Shown here: positions 48,935 through 60,476 of the stretch, one piece after another
Position numbering within the stretch: the first letter of the stretch is position 1
How the letters are laid out: the number at the start of each line of letters is the position of its first letter
Assembly: GCA_021613535.1 (NCBI GenBank)
Contig: CP075494.1
Span: 10,478,001-10,542,000 of the forward strand
Reading direction: 5' to 3'
Length of the DNA: 64,000 nucleotides
Origin: Adineta vaga
Taxonomy: Eukaryota > Rotifera
Made by a program: the position numbers and the translations under genes
Notes under the pieces: generated by a model
The model's database searches: none
What the model was told of the DNA's origin: nothing
What the model saw: the letters and a program-made list of their open reading frames with translations, nothing else

Positions 48935-50634
48935 ATGGTAGGTTTTGACACAAAGAACAGAGGCACGTTTGATGATAAGTACATTTGTCCACGGTGCTTC
49001 TTAATATTTCAAGATCCAGTACAGTTGAAGGAATGTGGTCATCGACAATGCCAGTCCTGCATTCATTCTGAAGAACAGTCTGTTTTTTGCTGATTAAAAT
49101 TTTTCATTTCATTGGTATTTTCGTTCAGACTGACGGTAACATGTGCCAAATGTTCGATGACGATGCCAAAGGATCAAGTACGATGTGCCTTGTATTGAAA
49201 GAAAAACTCAAATATTCTATTAATTAGGTGATGATTGACCGAGGTTTCAAACATGATATGGAATCTCTATCAATCGAATGTTTTCTCTGTCCATGGGCAG
49301 GCATCTTGAAAGACTATCAGGTAACATTCTTCATTCACTTTCACTACCTATTTATTAACCTATCTCTTCATATCTCTCTTCAAGCCACATCTCGATGAAC
49401 TTCACTCTCATCCAACATGTCAATACTGCAATCTGTCGTTCAACTCTGTCAGTAAACTCTCTGAACATCAACTATTACAATGTCAACAAGTGACAACAAA
49501 CTGTCTACTCAAAGATTTTGGCTGTGATCAACAAGTATCGACATACTGTTACTTCCTCTCTTTTTCTCTAGAACGTCGTCTCTTTTAGATCATTCGAGGC
49601 AAGAAACAAGAACATTTTCAATCTCATCAGCATCAACATACTCTGATGAAACTGGTGCAACAAATGATATCACAACATCAAACCAATCATTCTTATCCAA
49701 CAACCACCATGACCACTGATCACTCTGCATCGAGTCATTTTCAAGAAGTTGAAGACGTGCTTGGTATTCTAATGAATGGTATCGAGACATTGATCGATGA
49801 TGGACAACGTCTCACTCGCGAATCAGTTCAGCTTCAACTACAACTTCATACATTAGCCGAAGAGGCATCACAAGTGAAATTATCCACAGAAGAATCACGA
49901 AGTTATGTCGAAGGTGTCAAACAAAATCTAGACATTCTCCGTCAAGATCTGTCATCATTGAAAGAGAAAATCAATGATATGGAACATGTTTCATATGATG
50001 GCACATTTGTATGGAAAATAACAAATGTCACAGAAAAGATGAGTAAGTCACATAAGTGAATAGATATTCGATCGTTTCCTCAACTTTATTTGTAGATGAT
50101 GCACGATCTGAACGACAAACATCGATCTATTCTCCACCCTTCTATTCATCATCAAATGGCTATAAGATGAGACTTCGCCTGTACCTTTATGGTGATGGAA
50201 ATGCTCGCCGGTCACATCTCTCACTTTTCTTTGTGTTGATGCGTGGTGTCAATGATGCTATTCTCAAGTTTCCATTCGATTACAAAGTAACATTCTGCTT
50301 ATATGATCAGAGTGGTCAAGGAAAACATGTGATCGATTCATTTCGACCAGATATTCGATCGAATAGTTTTCAGAGACCACGATCAGACATGAATATTGCA
50401 AGTGGAATTCCAAAGTTTATGGCATTATCTACGATAGAAGAAGATGGAGGAAGAAGTAATGGATATGTAGTAGATGATACAATGTTTATCAAAGTGCTGA
50501 TCGATTTTGATGGTATGGCGAAAGCATTGTTACCTTATGTAATGAGTTTGAATCCGGGACTACCAGCAAATGTTCAACAGATGCTGATCAAACAAGAAAC
50601 TGAACGAAGAGGTCAACAAAAGTCTACCGTATAA
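48935..50634 (+). CDS. TRAF-like protein 3 (6 exons)
   Basis: Exons 48935-49077, 49129-49177, 49228-49320, 49385-49534, 49589-50042 and 50096-50634, all in phase, 475 residues. RING exon: CPRCFLIFQDPVQLKECGHR, CQSC, then CAKC in exon 2. From about the tenth base of exon 3 (GGTTTCAAAC) to the stop, including introns 3-5, it is almost identical to TRAF2 and TRAF4. Exons 1-2 and introns 1-2 are clearly diverged, so this is a mosaic gene. The first intron uses GTCTGT as donor. The MATH domain is intact, and the C-terminus differs (GQQKSTV). The role is as for the other copies; a different RING may change the E2 partner (inference). Confidence 0.92.
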
Positions 50635-51024
50635 TACCTATTATAATAAATTTGATCATTATTCAACCTATTGTTTACATATAAAATATAATCCAGAATA
50701 TAATGTAATTCTTTTTTTCTAACACATTTGAATAAACGCGATTCAGTTAACATGAAGTGATAGAAGTAGGGGTGGCAGAATAGGAATATAACGCAAAAGA
50801 ATATTGCTATGTTCGTGCTAGTGCGAATTGATGTTCGAGAGTGGATGTGAGTACGAGTGTATTGGCTATTTACTTACACCAACCATATTTGTTGCATTGT
50901 TTATGACTTTTTCTTGATCATTATTCACTTATCGCATTCTTTACATCTTGTTAGAACTATATCTAACATTGTCGTACAGTAAGCACTGCAAAGTCTAGGA
51001 AATAATTTTGAGCTTCCTTTTTAG
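50635..51024. other. Short intergenic with splice acceptor at the kinase ATG
   Basis: 390 bp. It ends in CTTCCTTTTTAG immediately followed by the kinase ATG, a good 3' splice site abutting the start codon. Confidence 0.5.
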
Positions 51025-51918
51025 ATGATAACATCCAACATAAGTGGATTCAAAATTAAAATGCGGAAAGAGCATGATTTCAGTTGGTTTAATGAATGTT
51101 TTTCAAGTGTATTCTGCGTATTTGATCAACAAGATTCTGGAAATTTATCATTTGGTTGTGTTGATATTCAGAATCATCGACGTGTATTCGTTAAATATGC
51201 TGGTGCGTGTCCCGAACAGTTCGAAGGGGAACCTCACGAAGCAGTGAAACGACTTCGTCAAGCCATTGAAGTCTATACAAATTTGCAACCACATGAATAT
51301 CTTCTTCCAATAATAAACTCGTTTTCAACTGCTCATGGTTTTGCTTTAGTTTTTCCGTGGTTCGAAAATAGTGAATGTCTTCATCCACATTGGTCCTTTC
51401 CCCCACCTGCTAAATATACCGATGTTCGCTCACCATATTATCGCTTTAGACAACTTGCACTCGCGCAACGTCTCAATGCACTTGACGTAATTTTTACTTT
51501 TCTCGATTATGTCGATCGTCATGATTACGTAGCCATTGATTTCTACGATGGAAGTATCTTGTATAATTTTCAGACGAATACCATCAAAATTTGTGATATT
51601 GACTTTTTTCAAAAGATGCCTTGTCAACCAAATCAACCACCATGGGGCTCACCTCGTTATTTGTCACCAGAAGAAAATCAACCAAATGCAATCCTCGATC
51701 ATAGAACAAATGTTTTTCGATCGGGTGCTTGTGCTTTTGGTTTGATTGGTGGTGAACTTGATCGGTCATTCTCGCGTTGGGATGGTAATGAAGATTTATA
51801 TAAAATAGCTCTGCGTGCTGTTGCTTCAAATCCGCTCGAACGTTACTCTCATGTTTCAGAATTTCTCTTCGAATGGCGACGTGTTGTTTCTCTATCGAAC
51901 AACAGTGTAACTTGCTAA
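51025..51918 (+). CDS. Bacterial-type Ser/Thr kinase-like protein, probable horizontal transfer
   Basis: Intronless, 297 residues. Kinase-like landmarks: VFVKYAG (beta-3 Lys, about residue 56), FALVFPWFENSECLHPHW (hinge region), YVAIDFYDGSILYN in place of HRDxxxxN (Asp172), and KICDIDFF in place of DFG (Asp191/193). These are followed by WGSPRYLSPEEN, an APE-like segment, and LDHRTNVFRSGACAFGLIGG. The combination FYDGSILY..ICDIDF..WGS.R.LSPEE is what I know from small stand-alone kinases of Bacillus/Paenibacillus-type bacteria rather than from animal kinases. It sits between TRAF3 and a transposon-rich pseudogene. A splice acceptor at the ATG suggests it has been adapted to eukaryotic expression. 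The substrate is unknown. Confidence 0.75.
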   Translation: MITSNISGFKIKMRKEHDFSWFNECFSSVFCVFDQQDSGNLSFGCVDIQNHRRVFVKYAGACPEQFEGEPHEAVKRLRQAIEVYTNLQPHEYLLPIINSFSTAHGFALVFPWFENSECLHPHWSFPPPAKYTDVRSPYYRFRQLALAQRLNALDVIFTFLDYVDRHDYVAIDFYDGSILYNFQTNTIKICDIDFFQKMPCQPNQPPWGSPRYLSPEENQPNAILDHRTNVFRSGACAFGLIGGELDRSFSRWDGNEDLYKIALRAVASNPLERYSHVSEFLFEWRRVVSLSNNSVTC

Positions 51919-52118
51919 TCTTTTACATTATAACTCGAAAAAAAACAACATTGAATGTATTATATAAGAAGAATGAAAAAGTCCATAGTTTTCTGCTGTT
52001 ATTAACTTTTTTTTCTATGATTTATGTTAATGTTTCATACATAGAAGATCTACATTCATGATATGATACTTTTTCAAGGACAAAGATACACTGTGAACAA
52101 AAACTCAGTTTTATTTCA
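51919..52118. other. Convergent 3' flanks of kinase and F-box pseudogene
   Basis: 200 bp of AT-rich sequence. Nothing recognised. Confidence 0.4.
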
Positions 52119-53887
52119 TTAATAAGAAATTCGAGGATAAGTCAGTTTCATTCGTTTGTTTTTATTTTTCATTTGATCAAATTTCTGCGGTTTCTTGCCA
52201 ATCCATACTGATACGTTAAAACATTGTTTCCGACAGATTGAATCTATTGTATTCAATGTAAACCATCCGATAATATAATCCACATATTGCGATTTCATCG
52301 TCTGAATTTTAAATACCGATAAATTTTGACATCGTCCAACAATTATTCTTAACTGATGTAAATTGGCCACCGGCATTTGTAAATGTTTGATATGAGATGG
52401 AATAACGAAACATATTCCTCTACTAACTTGAGAATAATCTCGCTAAAAAATATTACCATAAAATACCAATGATGAAAGATTAACAACTTGTTGAAGAAAT
52501 GATTTTATTTTTATCCAAACTACGTGTTTATAGCTTCGAAAAACGCAGGAGTATATTTTAATTTCAGTTAATTTTGAATAATTCAATAATAGAAAAAAAT
52601 GTTGATCTGTAAATGAAGAATATATTGCAACATGTTTAATATCAAGCTTTTTTAATTGTTGAAAAATCGGACAGATGATTTCATGAACCTACAATTTCAA
52701 TAAAACAAGAAAAGAAACAATTGATTTAACATACTTTCGATGGAATCTCATTAGACATTGACTCTTTGAAAGATATTTCTATTGTATCGATATTTTCCAT
52801 CGTGGATGAAGAATTATTCCTATTACAAGTAGATAGACATGTCATTGTTGAGCTATATTTATACGAAGATTTACATATTGGTATTGAATAAATAGAAATC
52901 AGACGAGGATAACTAATTGTTGATTCACAATTGATAAACCATTTTTTATATTCAATCCAAAATAGAGTCTGAAAGGTTGAGAAGAATAATTGAAGATCTT
53001 CAACGGCTTTTATTGATGAATTAAAGATATCGAAGAAGAATTCAAATCGATCTAAATAAGGTAAATTGAATTGAATGAAATTTTCCAATCGTTTTCCATC
53101 CAATTGATCTTCTCGTCCAATTAGTTTTAAATAATAAAGTTTTGGTATTAATAAAAGAAATGATTCGAGTTCATCGAATTTGACATCTACTTGTTCGATT
53201 ATTAAAGAAGTTATTTGAGAAAAACATATGGAATTTTTTGTTGTTAACGTCCAGCTATTGATACTCTTCATGAGACTTGCTTTGAATATCAATGTATGAA
53301 GACATGGTGAATGTCTTATGATGCTACATAAATAATCAAAAGAAATCATAGAATTTAATATAAGACATTGAATTTGACAATTATCAGGCCATGAAAGATT
53401 AGTTAATCTTGAATTTTCAAAATTTAATTCAAGTTTTCGAAGACTTGATTGTTTTAAAACTGCTAATAATTGTTTTAGTGTCGTTGTTTTTCTTCGATTA
53501 TCATTTTTTCGAATTTGAATTGAAAATGAATGTAATAAATTTATATTAATATATTTTAAAATTCAATTCAATTCAGATTCATCAATATCTATAAGAGTTA
53601 ATGAATGAAGTTGAGTTAATCGTTGACGATTTACAAATGAAATAAATACATTGATTTGACCTATTCTTTGTTCATTAGAACCAAGTGTTAATGAGCGAAT
53701 ATTTTTCGGATGAATCAATCGACAAAGTGTACGAAATTTCGATTGAGATATGGATTCAAAATCCATGGAGTGGCAAATATCAAATGAATACAAATTTTCG
53801 AAATAGCATGTCAAAATTTTTGAAAATTTAATTTTTTGAAAATTTTAAATTTTGAAAATTTTCAAATTACATGACTTCAAACAGATG

Positions 53888-54180
53888 AATTAGAAATCAG
53901 AAATTTACTCTTCTATGCGAAATTTTGACAAAAAGTTCTAGTATTTTGAAAATTTTCATCGTTTATTAAATAACGCTAATAAGTTATAGGGAACCAGAAA
54001 TCAGAAATCTACGTCTCAATGTAAAATTTTAAAATTTATTCAATTCTGTTATTCAAAGTTTTTATAATTTATGCAATAACTTCAATGGTTAGCAGAGAGG
54101 CAGAAATCAGAAATGTAGTTTTATATGAAAAATTTGAAGAATTCTTCCGTACTCTACACAGAACGTTTTATCATTCATAA
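53888..54180 (+). repeat. Diverged ~105-bp repeats, left side of the hAT-like element
   Basis: Three units each begin near (C)AGAAATCAGAAAT.TA at 53892, 53998 and 54101. They are the reverse complement of the motif that heads each unit of the right-hand array, and are much more diverged. Confidence 0.55.
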
Positions 54181-54188
54181 AATGACTT

Positions 54189-57100
54189 AAGGGGGGGGTC
54201 GCGACCCCCCAAGTGCTCCTTTTTATGTATTCATTAGATAGACTATATTTTTTTACGTATACTGTAAAATTTTTACGTCCGTCGGTTTAAATTTGACGGA
54301 GTTTTGTAATATGAGAAAACTTAGATTTTGGTCAAAAATTGATCTTCAGATTGGGTCCATGTTTTGCAAAATGTCAGTATAGAACAAAAGATAAATATAA
54401 CTTCTCTTATATCAAAAGATAGAGAAAAAAATTCTCTATCGATTGCATATAGGCTTAAAATTATAACGAAAATTTTTTATAACAGATATGGTTAAAATAC
54501 TGTATAAATTTATCATATTTTTCATGCTCCAAGCACTTTCAGTCGTGTTTTTATGATTTTCTTTCGTTGAAATTTTTTTTAATTATTAACTGTTCGATAG
54601 AGAATTTCAAGCGCTACAATTTTTCTATTGACCATTTTCTTTGATTATTTTTCTTTAAAATAATAGAAATCAATTTTCGACTATCGATCAAGACATATAT
54701 CTTGAAAAATCAAAAAAATTGAATAATTTAAATAAAAATAGGAAACATCCATAGAATTTCACTTTATTTTATTGCAATAGTAATCATTTATGTTATACAC
54801 TAATACTTCGATCGAACAGCAAAGAAAAGTGTCTTTTATGAACTACTTTATCTTCCTCTAGTTTATAACAAACAATAGTATTAATTTTAAAATTATGAAA
54901 AAATGAGTCAGCATTGAGAAATTTCATTTATTCTTTTATTTTTTATATACAAAGTTCAACGTTTGTTTGACAATATAAAAAGAAATCAATTCTTTAGAAC
55001 ATACCGGCTCCATAATCCATTTCTTCATCTTCAGCCAACTGTGACTGAAGTCGTTGCTGTTGTTTTTGTTTTGTAATAGTGCCCTTTTGTTGTATATTGC
55101 TTTCCGCTTTTTCAACACGTTTATTATCCTTTCCCAAAAGAGTCGTAAATAATTCTTCTGTAACAGATATGCCAACTTGATTAAAAAACTTGAGCAATCC
55201 GGAACGACCATGATTGAAAAAAATAGATGCAATTGCTGCAGTTCCTCGTACAGATCGATATCCATGATATTTTGCTTTAGGTAAAATTGACCATAAAACA
55301 GAATTAATAGATTCATTAGCATTTTGAGTAGAACCACGTAGACATCGTCGTAATAATAATGGATCAGTCAATTTGTTAATCATAGGAGTTAATATATCCA
55401 AAAATACCTATGAAACATGATGAAGATTTCAAAATATATAAAAACGAAATCACTTAGTCTAACTGTATCGAGTCGTTTTGGATCTTTGATTGGATCAGTT
55501 CTTTTTGCTAAAGGAAGATATTTATCTCTCTGATAAGTACACCAGGAGTCTGGCCCAGGAGGACAGAAATAATGTTGAAGTTCTCGATCAGGTTGTTTTA
55601 TATTATGGATAAATGATGCACGACAATTTCTTTCCATAAGGTTTACTGCATCATTTTCATTCATATCTAGAAGATAATCTGAACTGAGAACTATACAAAA
55701 ATAATGTTTATACCTTTAATTAATTGACTAGTTTGTCGAATTGCCAGACCATAATAATCCGACAGTTTCTGTTCCATATTATTGGTCATTCGACCAACGC
55801 TTCCACCATATGGTTTTCCATCAGCTAGACGTCTTCGAGTACGTCTTTTATTATTAGTTGATAATGAAGGATGTTTTTGTTGATTTGATGCAGTTGATTG
55901 TTGCTCTTGTATTTCTTCATAGCCGGTATGTCGATTTTTCAGTGTCTTAAGATAACTAGAAACTCGTTTTTTCACGTGGTTTATACAATCTTCTTTGGTG
56001 ACGATAAGACTCTTGTATTCATCTGATGAGAAAAATGAAAAAGAAATATTATTGTTATAATGTTTATTTTCATTTAAAAAAACTATAGTTATACCATTTT
56101 GAGGAGATACTGAACGTGAAGGATCATTGAGTAGTATATTAGCATAGATATGCTTAACAGATTCATAAGCATTTGAATCTCCATCACTAATCATGTTCAT
56201 GTATCGTACACCTAAATATCAATAATATAATGAACGTAAAATAGCCAATATTTTACCTCTTTCAAGTGATCTTTCAAAAATGTTTTTTGCACCTTCTTTT
56301 TCCATACCACCTGCACTACCATCCCACGTTTTGGAACATCTTGATTGGTGATTTTTGTACTAGAAAAAGTGGATTGATATTGACGTTCGACAAATATTGT
56401 TGGTCTTACCCATTTTTTAAATTCAGAAGGTGGTGCTGTACGTTGTTTAGCTTCACAAGCTTCACATCGTGTACTTAGAGTTTCGAAATCCAAACAAAAC
56501 CCGGAATCTGCATCGATTAAAAAAACAACACCATACATTGAATTGTGACCACGTTTTTTCCATGTACCATCAAGAGAAATCGTAAGATTCAAAATATTTT
56601 TCGAATCACATTTAACGTCATTACGAATCTCATCGATCAGTGTCAGGAAATCTTCATGAGCAAAAGCATATAATTGATCATATCTAAATTAAACTGTATA
56701 ATACAGAGTAAAAACAATAGACTACTTACAAATTATGGACTTGTTTATAGAAATTTGAACGATGTGGTACATTAACACCTAACATTGATAGTACAAATTG
56801 AGTAGCATCATAACCGATTCCACTTATTGCACTTGCTGCATATAACCGTTGATTAGGTTCTTGTATTTGATGCAGAGATTGAGGTGGAAAATTAGTAAAG
56901 TCGGTTATTTTGTTACAAATGGAACATTTCAATCCATTTTGGTGAAATAATCCAAAGTTCTTTCCATCATCAATAATTAGCTCAAGTCGAGCACCAGGAC
57001 AGATATGAGCTGTATCAATGCATTGTTTCATATGATTGATATCGAAAATTTGACTGGATCGTTCGACAGTTTCATGATCCTTAGCACTATAAAAGATCGA

Positions 57101-58237
57101 CATGTGAATATTATTTTTACTAGAAAAAGAATATCTTACCTTTCAATAGATGGTCGTATCTTGGCCAAGCTACGTGAAGTAAAATTTCCATTAGAAGTTA
57201 TTTTCATATTGACGTTGATTGATGCGTCTGCCTCATCAGTGAAGGTCATTGACATTCTTTCATTAAAATTTGTTGAGATAGATGATGATCGAAGAACTCG
57301 ATCAGACATTCGAATAGGTGAAGCTTTATCAAGATATTCATCATCAAAACTTTCATCCGAAGACATTGTTTTTTTCAAGAGCAATTATCAAAGTAAAATA
57401 ACAATTATTTATAACGGTCCACCTAATTATATTTTCGTCTTTGTATTAAATTCGATTTATTATTCTATTAACAATAATTATCGTTTGATTTCTTTTATCA
57501 AATTGAAATATAAGTTTATTTCAATTTTATTATATTTATATGAGAATTAGGAATTTCAACGGTAGGACATGACAGATGTCAGCAGTTATTATTCTTTTTT
57601 TTCTTTCTCTTTCTGTGTACGATTAGTTCAATACGTATTCAAGATAATTGCAATAAAATAAAGTGAAATTCTATGGATGTTTCCTATTTTTATTTAAATT
57701 ATTCAATTTTTTTGATTTTTCAAGATATATGTCTTGATCGATAGTCGAAAATTGATTTCTATTATTTTAAAGAAAAATAATCAAAGAAAATGGTCAATAG
57801 AAAAATTGTAGCGCTTGAAATTCTCTATCGAACAGTTAATAATTAAAAAAAATTTCAACGAAAGAAAATCATAAAAACACGACTGAAAGTGCTTGGAGCA
57901 TGAAAAATATGATAAATTTATACAGTATTTTAACCATATCTGTTATAAAAAATTTTCGTTATAATTTTAAGCCTATATGCAATCGATAGAGAATTTTTTT
58001 CTCTATCTTTTGATATAAGAGAAGTTATATTTATCTTTTGTTCTATACTGACATTTTGCAAAACATGGACCCAATCTGAAGATCAATTTTTGACCAAAAT
58101 CTAAGTTTTCTCATATTACAAAACTCCGTCAAATTTAAACCGACGGACGTAAAAATTTTACAGTATACGTAAAAAAATATAGTCTATCTAATGAATACAT
58201 AAAAAGGAGCACTTGGGGGGTCGCGACCCCCCCCTTA
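54189..58237 (-). mobile_element. Mutator-like (MULE) DNA transposon with 590-bp inverted repeats
   Basis: Terminal inverted repeats run 54189-54778 and 57647-58237 and appear almost identical. Each outer end carries a GC-rich palindrome AAGGGGGGGGTCGCGACC, striking in AT-rich DNA. The flanks AAATGACTT and AAATGAATA may be a degenerate 9-bp target duplication typical of MULEs; a TTAA at both borders is an alternative reading. The element carries one spliced transposase gene on the minus strand. Long TIRs, a DDE transposase of Mutator-like type and a 9-bp duplication agree with one another. Confidence 0.85.
54994..57366 (-). CDS. Mutator-like DDE transposase (multi-exon, apparently intact)
   Basis: The spliced gene starts at ATG 57366 (MSSDESFDDEYLDKASPIRM) and ends MDYGAGMF at 54994. 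Exons lie at about 57366-57140, 57088-56732, 56683-56405, 56353-56258, 56212-56090, 56024-55714, 55665-55455 and 55408-54994, with short introns. The acidic triad of MULE transposases is readable: SLDGTWKKRGHNSMYGVVF (first Asp), YMNMISDGDSNAYESVKHIY (second Asp) and GSTQNANESINSVLW (Glu). Zinc-binding-like pairs CSICNK and CEACEAK and the block SKTWDGSAGGMEKEG fit the Mutator-like transposase domain seen in insect and cnidarian elements. No stop or shift was found in the exons I followed, so it may be active. Confidence 0.8.
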
Positions 58238-58439
58238 AATGAATAGGAGAAAGTGAAATTTGTGAAGAAAAAGGACTAGCGTGCCAACTGAATGATGCTA
58301 ACTTATAGGAAAACGACATTATCTTTTCAGTTAACATCATTTTCTTTGCCAACAAATCCTTCTCTTTTCTGGCTTATATATTTTTGCTGTCCATTGAAAC
58401 CATTGTACGAATGATAAGATTCCTCGTGACAAAAGAGGA

Positions 58440-59325
58440 ATTTGAAATTTTCAAAAATGAAAAGTAGATTTCTGATTTCTTCTTTTCTATCTGATCTAGC
58501 ACATCATATAGTATAGATAAGGCAAATATCTTTATATATGATAGAATGGATTTTAAAATTTGAAAAGTAGATTTCTGATTTCTTCTTCTCAGTGTAATCT
58601 AGCAGGTCATAGTATTGATAAGGCAAATATCTCTAAATATGATACAAGAGATTTTAAAATTTGAAAAGTAGATTTCTGATTTCTCCTTATCTATGTAATC
58701 TAACAGGTCATATAGTCTAGACAATGTAAATATCTTTAAAGATGCAAGAAGAGATGTGAAAATTTTCAAAAATGAAAAGTAGATTTCTGATTTCTTCTTC
58801 TCAGTGTAATCTAGCAGGTCATAGTATTGATAAGGCAAATATCTCTAAATATGATACAAGAGATTTTAAAATTTGAAAAGTAGATTTCTGATTTCTCCTT
58901 ATCTATGTAATCTAACAGGTCATATAGTCTAGACAATGTAAATATCTTTAAAGATGCAAGAAGAGATGTGAAAATTTTCAAAAATGAAAAGTAGATTTCT
59001 GATTTCTTCTTTTCTATCTGATCTAGCACATCATATAGTATAGATAAGGCAAATATCTTTATATATGATAGAATGGATTTTAAAATTTGAAAAGTAGATT
59101 TCTGATTTCTTCTTCTCAGTGTAATCTAGCAGGTCATAGTATTGATAAGGCAAATATCTCTAAATATGATACAAGAGATTTTAAAATTTGAAAAGTAGAT
59201 TTCTGATTTCTCCTTATCTATGTAATCTAACAGGTCATATAGTCTAGACAATGTAAATATCTTTAAAGATGCAAGAAGAGATGTGAAAATTTTCAAAGTT
59301 GAAAAGCAGATTTCTGATTTCCTGC
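58440..59325 (+). repeat. Tandem array of ~103-bp units in A-B-C-B-C-A-B-C order
   Basis: Eight units each contain AAAAGTAGATTTCTGATTTC followed by unit-specific sequence. Type A has ..CTGATCTAGCACATCATAT.., type B ..GTGTAATCTAGCAGGTCATAG.., and type C ..GTAATCTAACAGGTCATATA... The BC pair and ABC triplet recur almost unchanged, showing stepwise segmental duplication. Short open frames inside are by-products. Confidence 0.85.
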
Positions 59326-59597
59326 AGTTTTCATTCTAGTGTTTTAGAGTGTTTGACTAAATTTCTGATGAAAAAGCAGAAATCTTATCAGAAATTTTTT
59401 CAAAACTGGTTACAATTTGAGATTTGCCATGCCCTCTCAAAATCAAAAACTAATCGATTGTAAGTACGAACAATTGAATGGAATAGTGTTGATGTCCATC
59501 GAACAGAAAATGAAATTGTTTCAATATCAAGATTATCCAAAATACGATGAAGTAATTCAACGGGCAATGTTTCAATTGATGGCATTTTATAATTCAT

Positions 59598-60476
59598 AGG
59601 ATTACTGCGAAAAATTTACAATAAATAGTGGTGCAATTACATAAAATAACCAACAAAAAGTTATACTGTTATCTATATTTGCGTTTAAATTGTAATATAT
59701 CAACGTGTGTATTGTAAACAAACTAGAATTTTGTTTGTCAGTCTTTTTCTATTGCTCTACTCATCTATTTTTATTATCAAATATTAAATATAATGTTCAA
59801 TAGAAATAAGTGTAGACGTGAGATGTTCTTTTACTATTTATTTTTAAGCTATATTCTTGCTTGCGTAATTTGATTTCATCATGATTTTCGACATGACTTT
59901 CAAAGATTAAGAAAATATTTTGGATTATACGTTTTTGATAATCTGTCATTTCATTTGTAAAACACGTTTCATTGATGACGCACATACTTTTTTGACTTCT
60001 CTAAAATGTTTACGAGTAATTTCAGGACAAAACCGAATGATTCGACGATACTTTCATTAAGATGTTTGTCGTTTGAGATCAACATGAATCTTCCTAGAAT
60101 TGCAATCTTAAATTTAGTTTTATTCCACTAAAAACTCTTCGACAAGAGTATTTTAATGTGAATTGTACTTCTATGAACATATTTCATCACTTTTTCACAA
60201 AATATGTTTCACTTGATTTGATACTTCAGCAGCTAAGTACCAGACATTACTTTCAGTATATTAAATTTAGTTTTTAAATATATTTTATGTTGGAAAAAAT
60301 AGAATTTTAATCAAAAATAAAAATACAGAAATAGACAGAGTATGACGTAAGATAAAAAATAGCAGAAAGAATAGCACGAATAAGCATTACTCTAATGTCT
60401 ATCATATTATCTCGCATGTTTTCAGTGCAAATATCTTTACATTTTAGCTAACGCGCATCATATCAAATATCTCCAG
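59598..60476. other. Intergenic, no gene
   Basis: About 880 bp of AT-rich sequence between the divergent F-box pseudogene and GPCR copy 2. Nothing recognised. Confidence 0.55.

Larger units (their letters stand above)
53764..59436. mobile_element. Non-autonomous hAT-like element inserted in the F-box gene
   Basis: It is bounded by an 8-bp direct duplication TCAAAATC (53756-53763 and 59437-59444). The ends are imperfect inverted repeats, CATGGAGTGGCAAATATCAAA versus GAGGGCATGGCAAATCTCAAA (about 17/22 identical). The form resembles the CAGGGGTGGGCAAA-type end of hAT transposons, and an 8-bp duplication is also hAT-like. Its own sequence is about 1.6 kb after removal of the nested Mutator-like element. 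It carries ~105-bp subterminal repeats in opposite orientation on the two sides. It has no transposase of its own. Confidence 0.7.
52119..59597 (-). pseudogene. F-box/LRR-type gene split by nested transposons
   Basis: The 5' part (59597-59437) encodes an F-box, PSIETLPVELLHRILDNLDI, up to TYNRLVFDFE. The 3' part resumes at 53763 with DFESISQSKFRTLCRLIHPK and continues through leucine-rich-like repeats (IRSLTLGS, LTQLHSLTLIDID, LRKLELNFENSRLTNLSWPD). After short introns near 52690-52730 and 52443-52480 it ends in RDYSQVSRGICFVIPSH..YPRISY (stop 52119). The duplicated target GATTTTGA codes the DFE at both edges. A second lesion is an in-frame TGA (53563-53565, SELN*ILKY). Otherwise the frame is long and clean, so inactivation seems recent. 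The family layout resembles large F-box families that I associate with bdelloids. As it stands no full protein can be made. Confidence 0.8.

Noticed and set aside
54189-54192. piggyBac identity for the 4-kb transposon based on TTAA borders
   Set aside because: The transposase has Mutator-like DDE blocks and the TIRs are 590 bp long; TTAA at both borders is more simply part of the TIR edge plus flank.
58440-59325. CRISPR-like array
   Set aside because: The units are ~103 bp and wholly repeated, with no unique spacers, and the genome is eukaryotic; it is a TE-associated tandem array.
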